Part shown: positions 4,404 to 5,055 of the stretch, piece after piece | Numbering within the stretch: position 1 is the first letter of the stretch | Layout of the letters: every line of letters begins with the position of its first letter | Assembly: GCA_027065835.1 (NCBI GenBank) | Contig: JAMONK010000251.1 | Span: 1-5,055, forward strand | Reading direction: 5' to 3' | Source of the DNA: Thermococcus sp. | Lineage (GTDB): Archaea; Methanobacteriota_B; Thermococci; Thermococcales; Thermococcaceae | Length of the DNA: 5,055 bases | Notes under the pieces: generated by a model | Database searches by the model: none | What the model was told of the DNA's origin: nothing | What the model saw: only the letters and a program-made list of their open reading frames with translations | Made by a program: the position numbers and the translations under genes

Positions 4404-5055
4404 TCACCGCTTTCTTCGTAAAATTAAGGCCAGGAATATCACCAGAAGCCCTCCAGCAGCCATGTACTCCAGCGTTCTGTGGGACGCACCCTCCTGCGGG
4501 ATATTGCCCTTATACCCTCCATCGGCGGCTGGACACGTCTTCAACACAACTCCCCGGCCCTCCAGCGGGTGGAATACCTCAACCCTCCCGTTTTCATAGT
4601 AGAAGACCGGATAGGGTTTTATCTCGTCCCTCCTTAGGAGGTGTTCCCCGACGCATTTCGCCCACTGGGTCTCGTTTTTCAGGACGTCGCAGTCGTTGGG
4701 AAACACCGCCCAGCCGGTGTAGTTGAAGTTCGAGGCGTCGAGGGCTTCATAGTCATTTAGGAAGATTAGGTAGCCGCCCTTGAAGGGAAGTGCCTCTAAA
4801 TGGTTGAGCATCTCCCTGTACTGCAGGGCCGGAAGGAGTTCTCTTACCGGAACCTTCACTTGAGTTCCATTAAACCTGAAGACGATGTACTGTCCTTCAA
4901 GTGTGCCGTTTGCCATTCCGTCAAATCTGCCGTAGCTTGTGAGTTCAATGGGCTGGTACGAGCTATTTATCGATCCCTCTAGCTCTATGCACCTCTTCTT
5001 CGGATAATAGCGGTAAACCGTGACATTGTTTCCTCCCTCCCAGACGTACATTCTC
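4404..5055 (-). CDS. C-terminal part of a second membrane-anchored surface protein (5' end outside window)
   Basis: The frame is open to the right edge. Although an ATG lies at 5051, no signal peptide follows it, so the real start is probably beyond the window. Numbering from that ATG, the region has six N-X-S/T sequons (N9, N29, N48, N61, N110, N126) and four cysteines (C21, C121, C133, C173) that could form two disulphides, both usual for extracellular archaeal domains. A hydrophobic helix at about 194-211 (MAAGGLLVIFLALIL within it) and a basic end, RRKR, form a C-terminal anchor. Alternating strands such as QYIVFRFNGTQVKVPVREL and VFYYENGRVEVFHP suggest beta structure. I do not recognise the family. 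It ends about 100 nt before the L39e start and shares its direction, but the TATA elements in the gap argue for separate transcription. Surface location is inferred. Confidence 0.8.
   Translation of the reverse strand, partial: RMYVWEGGNNVTVYRYYPKKRCIELEGSINSSYQPIELTSYGRFDGMANGTLEGQYIVFRFNGTQVKVPVRELLPALQYREMLNHLEALPFKGGYLIFLNDYEALDASNFNYTGWAVFPNDCDVLKNETQWAKCVGEHLLRRDEIKPYPVFYYENGRVEVFHPLEGRGVVLKTCPAADGGYKGNIPQEGASHRTLEYMAAGGLLVIFLALILRRKR

Noticed and set aside
1..5055. CRISPR array, insertion sequence, integration site or defence genes
   Set aside because: No regularly spaced repeats, transposase or integrase motifs, tRNA gene or flanking terminal repeats were seen; base composition looks even throughout.

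Overview
This window looks like part of a hyperthermophilic euryarchaeal chromosome, most likely Thermococcus or a close relative in the Thermococcales. The reasons are the archaeal-type ribosomal proteins (S19e, L31e, L39e, LX/L18Ae), aIF6, BRE/TATA promoters of the GAAAG-CTTTATA type placed about 25 nt before short leaders, GGAGGTGA-type ribosome binding sites, proteins rich in charged residues with many Glu and Lys, and a moderately high GC content judged by eye. Genes are packed tightly. The largest gaps are about 95-100 bp, and these gaps hold promoters.

Layout from left to right. (a) 2-499, plus strand: the C-terminal part of a surface protein with a membrane-anchored tail. (b) 519-1391, minus strand: a two-gene operon, a CRM/YhbY-type RNA-binding protein followed by ribosomal protein S19e. 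(c) 1392-1485: a compact divergent promoter region. (d) 1486-2914, plus strand: a PP-loop ATPase (COG2117-like) followed by a 265-residue protein I do not recognise, which seems to have its own TATA box inside the end of the ATPase gene. (e) 2901-4302, minus strand: a four-gene translation operon, L39e - L31e - aIF6 - LX, with gaps of 10 to 31 nt; L39e has only 51 codons. (f) 4303-4403: the promoter region of that operon, with two TATA-like elements. (g) 4404-5055, minus strand: the C-terminal part of a second surface protein with a C-terminal membrane anchor.

The core theme is ribosome biogenesis and translation. S19e is a small-subunit protein. L39e lines the exit tunnel, L31e sits near the tunnel exit, LX is a large-subunit protein, and aIF6 binds the large subunit and prevents premature joining. 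The CRM protein probably binds pre-rRNA or the ribosome. The PP-loop ATPase may act in RNA modification, which would fit, but its substrate is unknown. The two flanking surface proteins have no visible link to translation.

I see no mobile element, CRISPR array, tRNA or rRNA, and no clear new multi-gene system. The best leads are: an exact 13-nt element just after the last stop codon of both ribosomal operons, which may be a shared terminator; an inverted repeat that contains the S19e stop codon; a divergent promoter with two TATA boxes; and the unrecognised 265-residue gene paired with a cysteine-free PP-loop ATPase.
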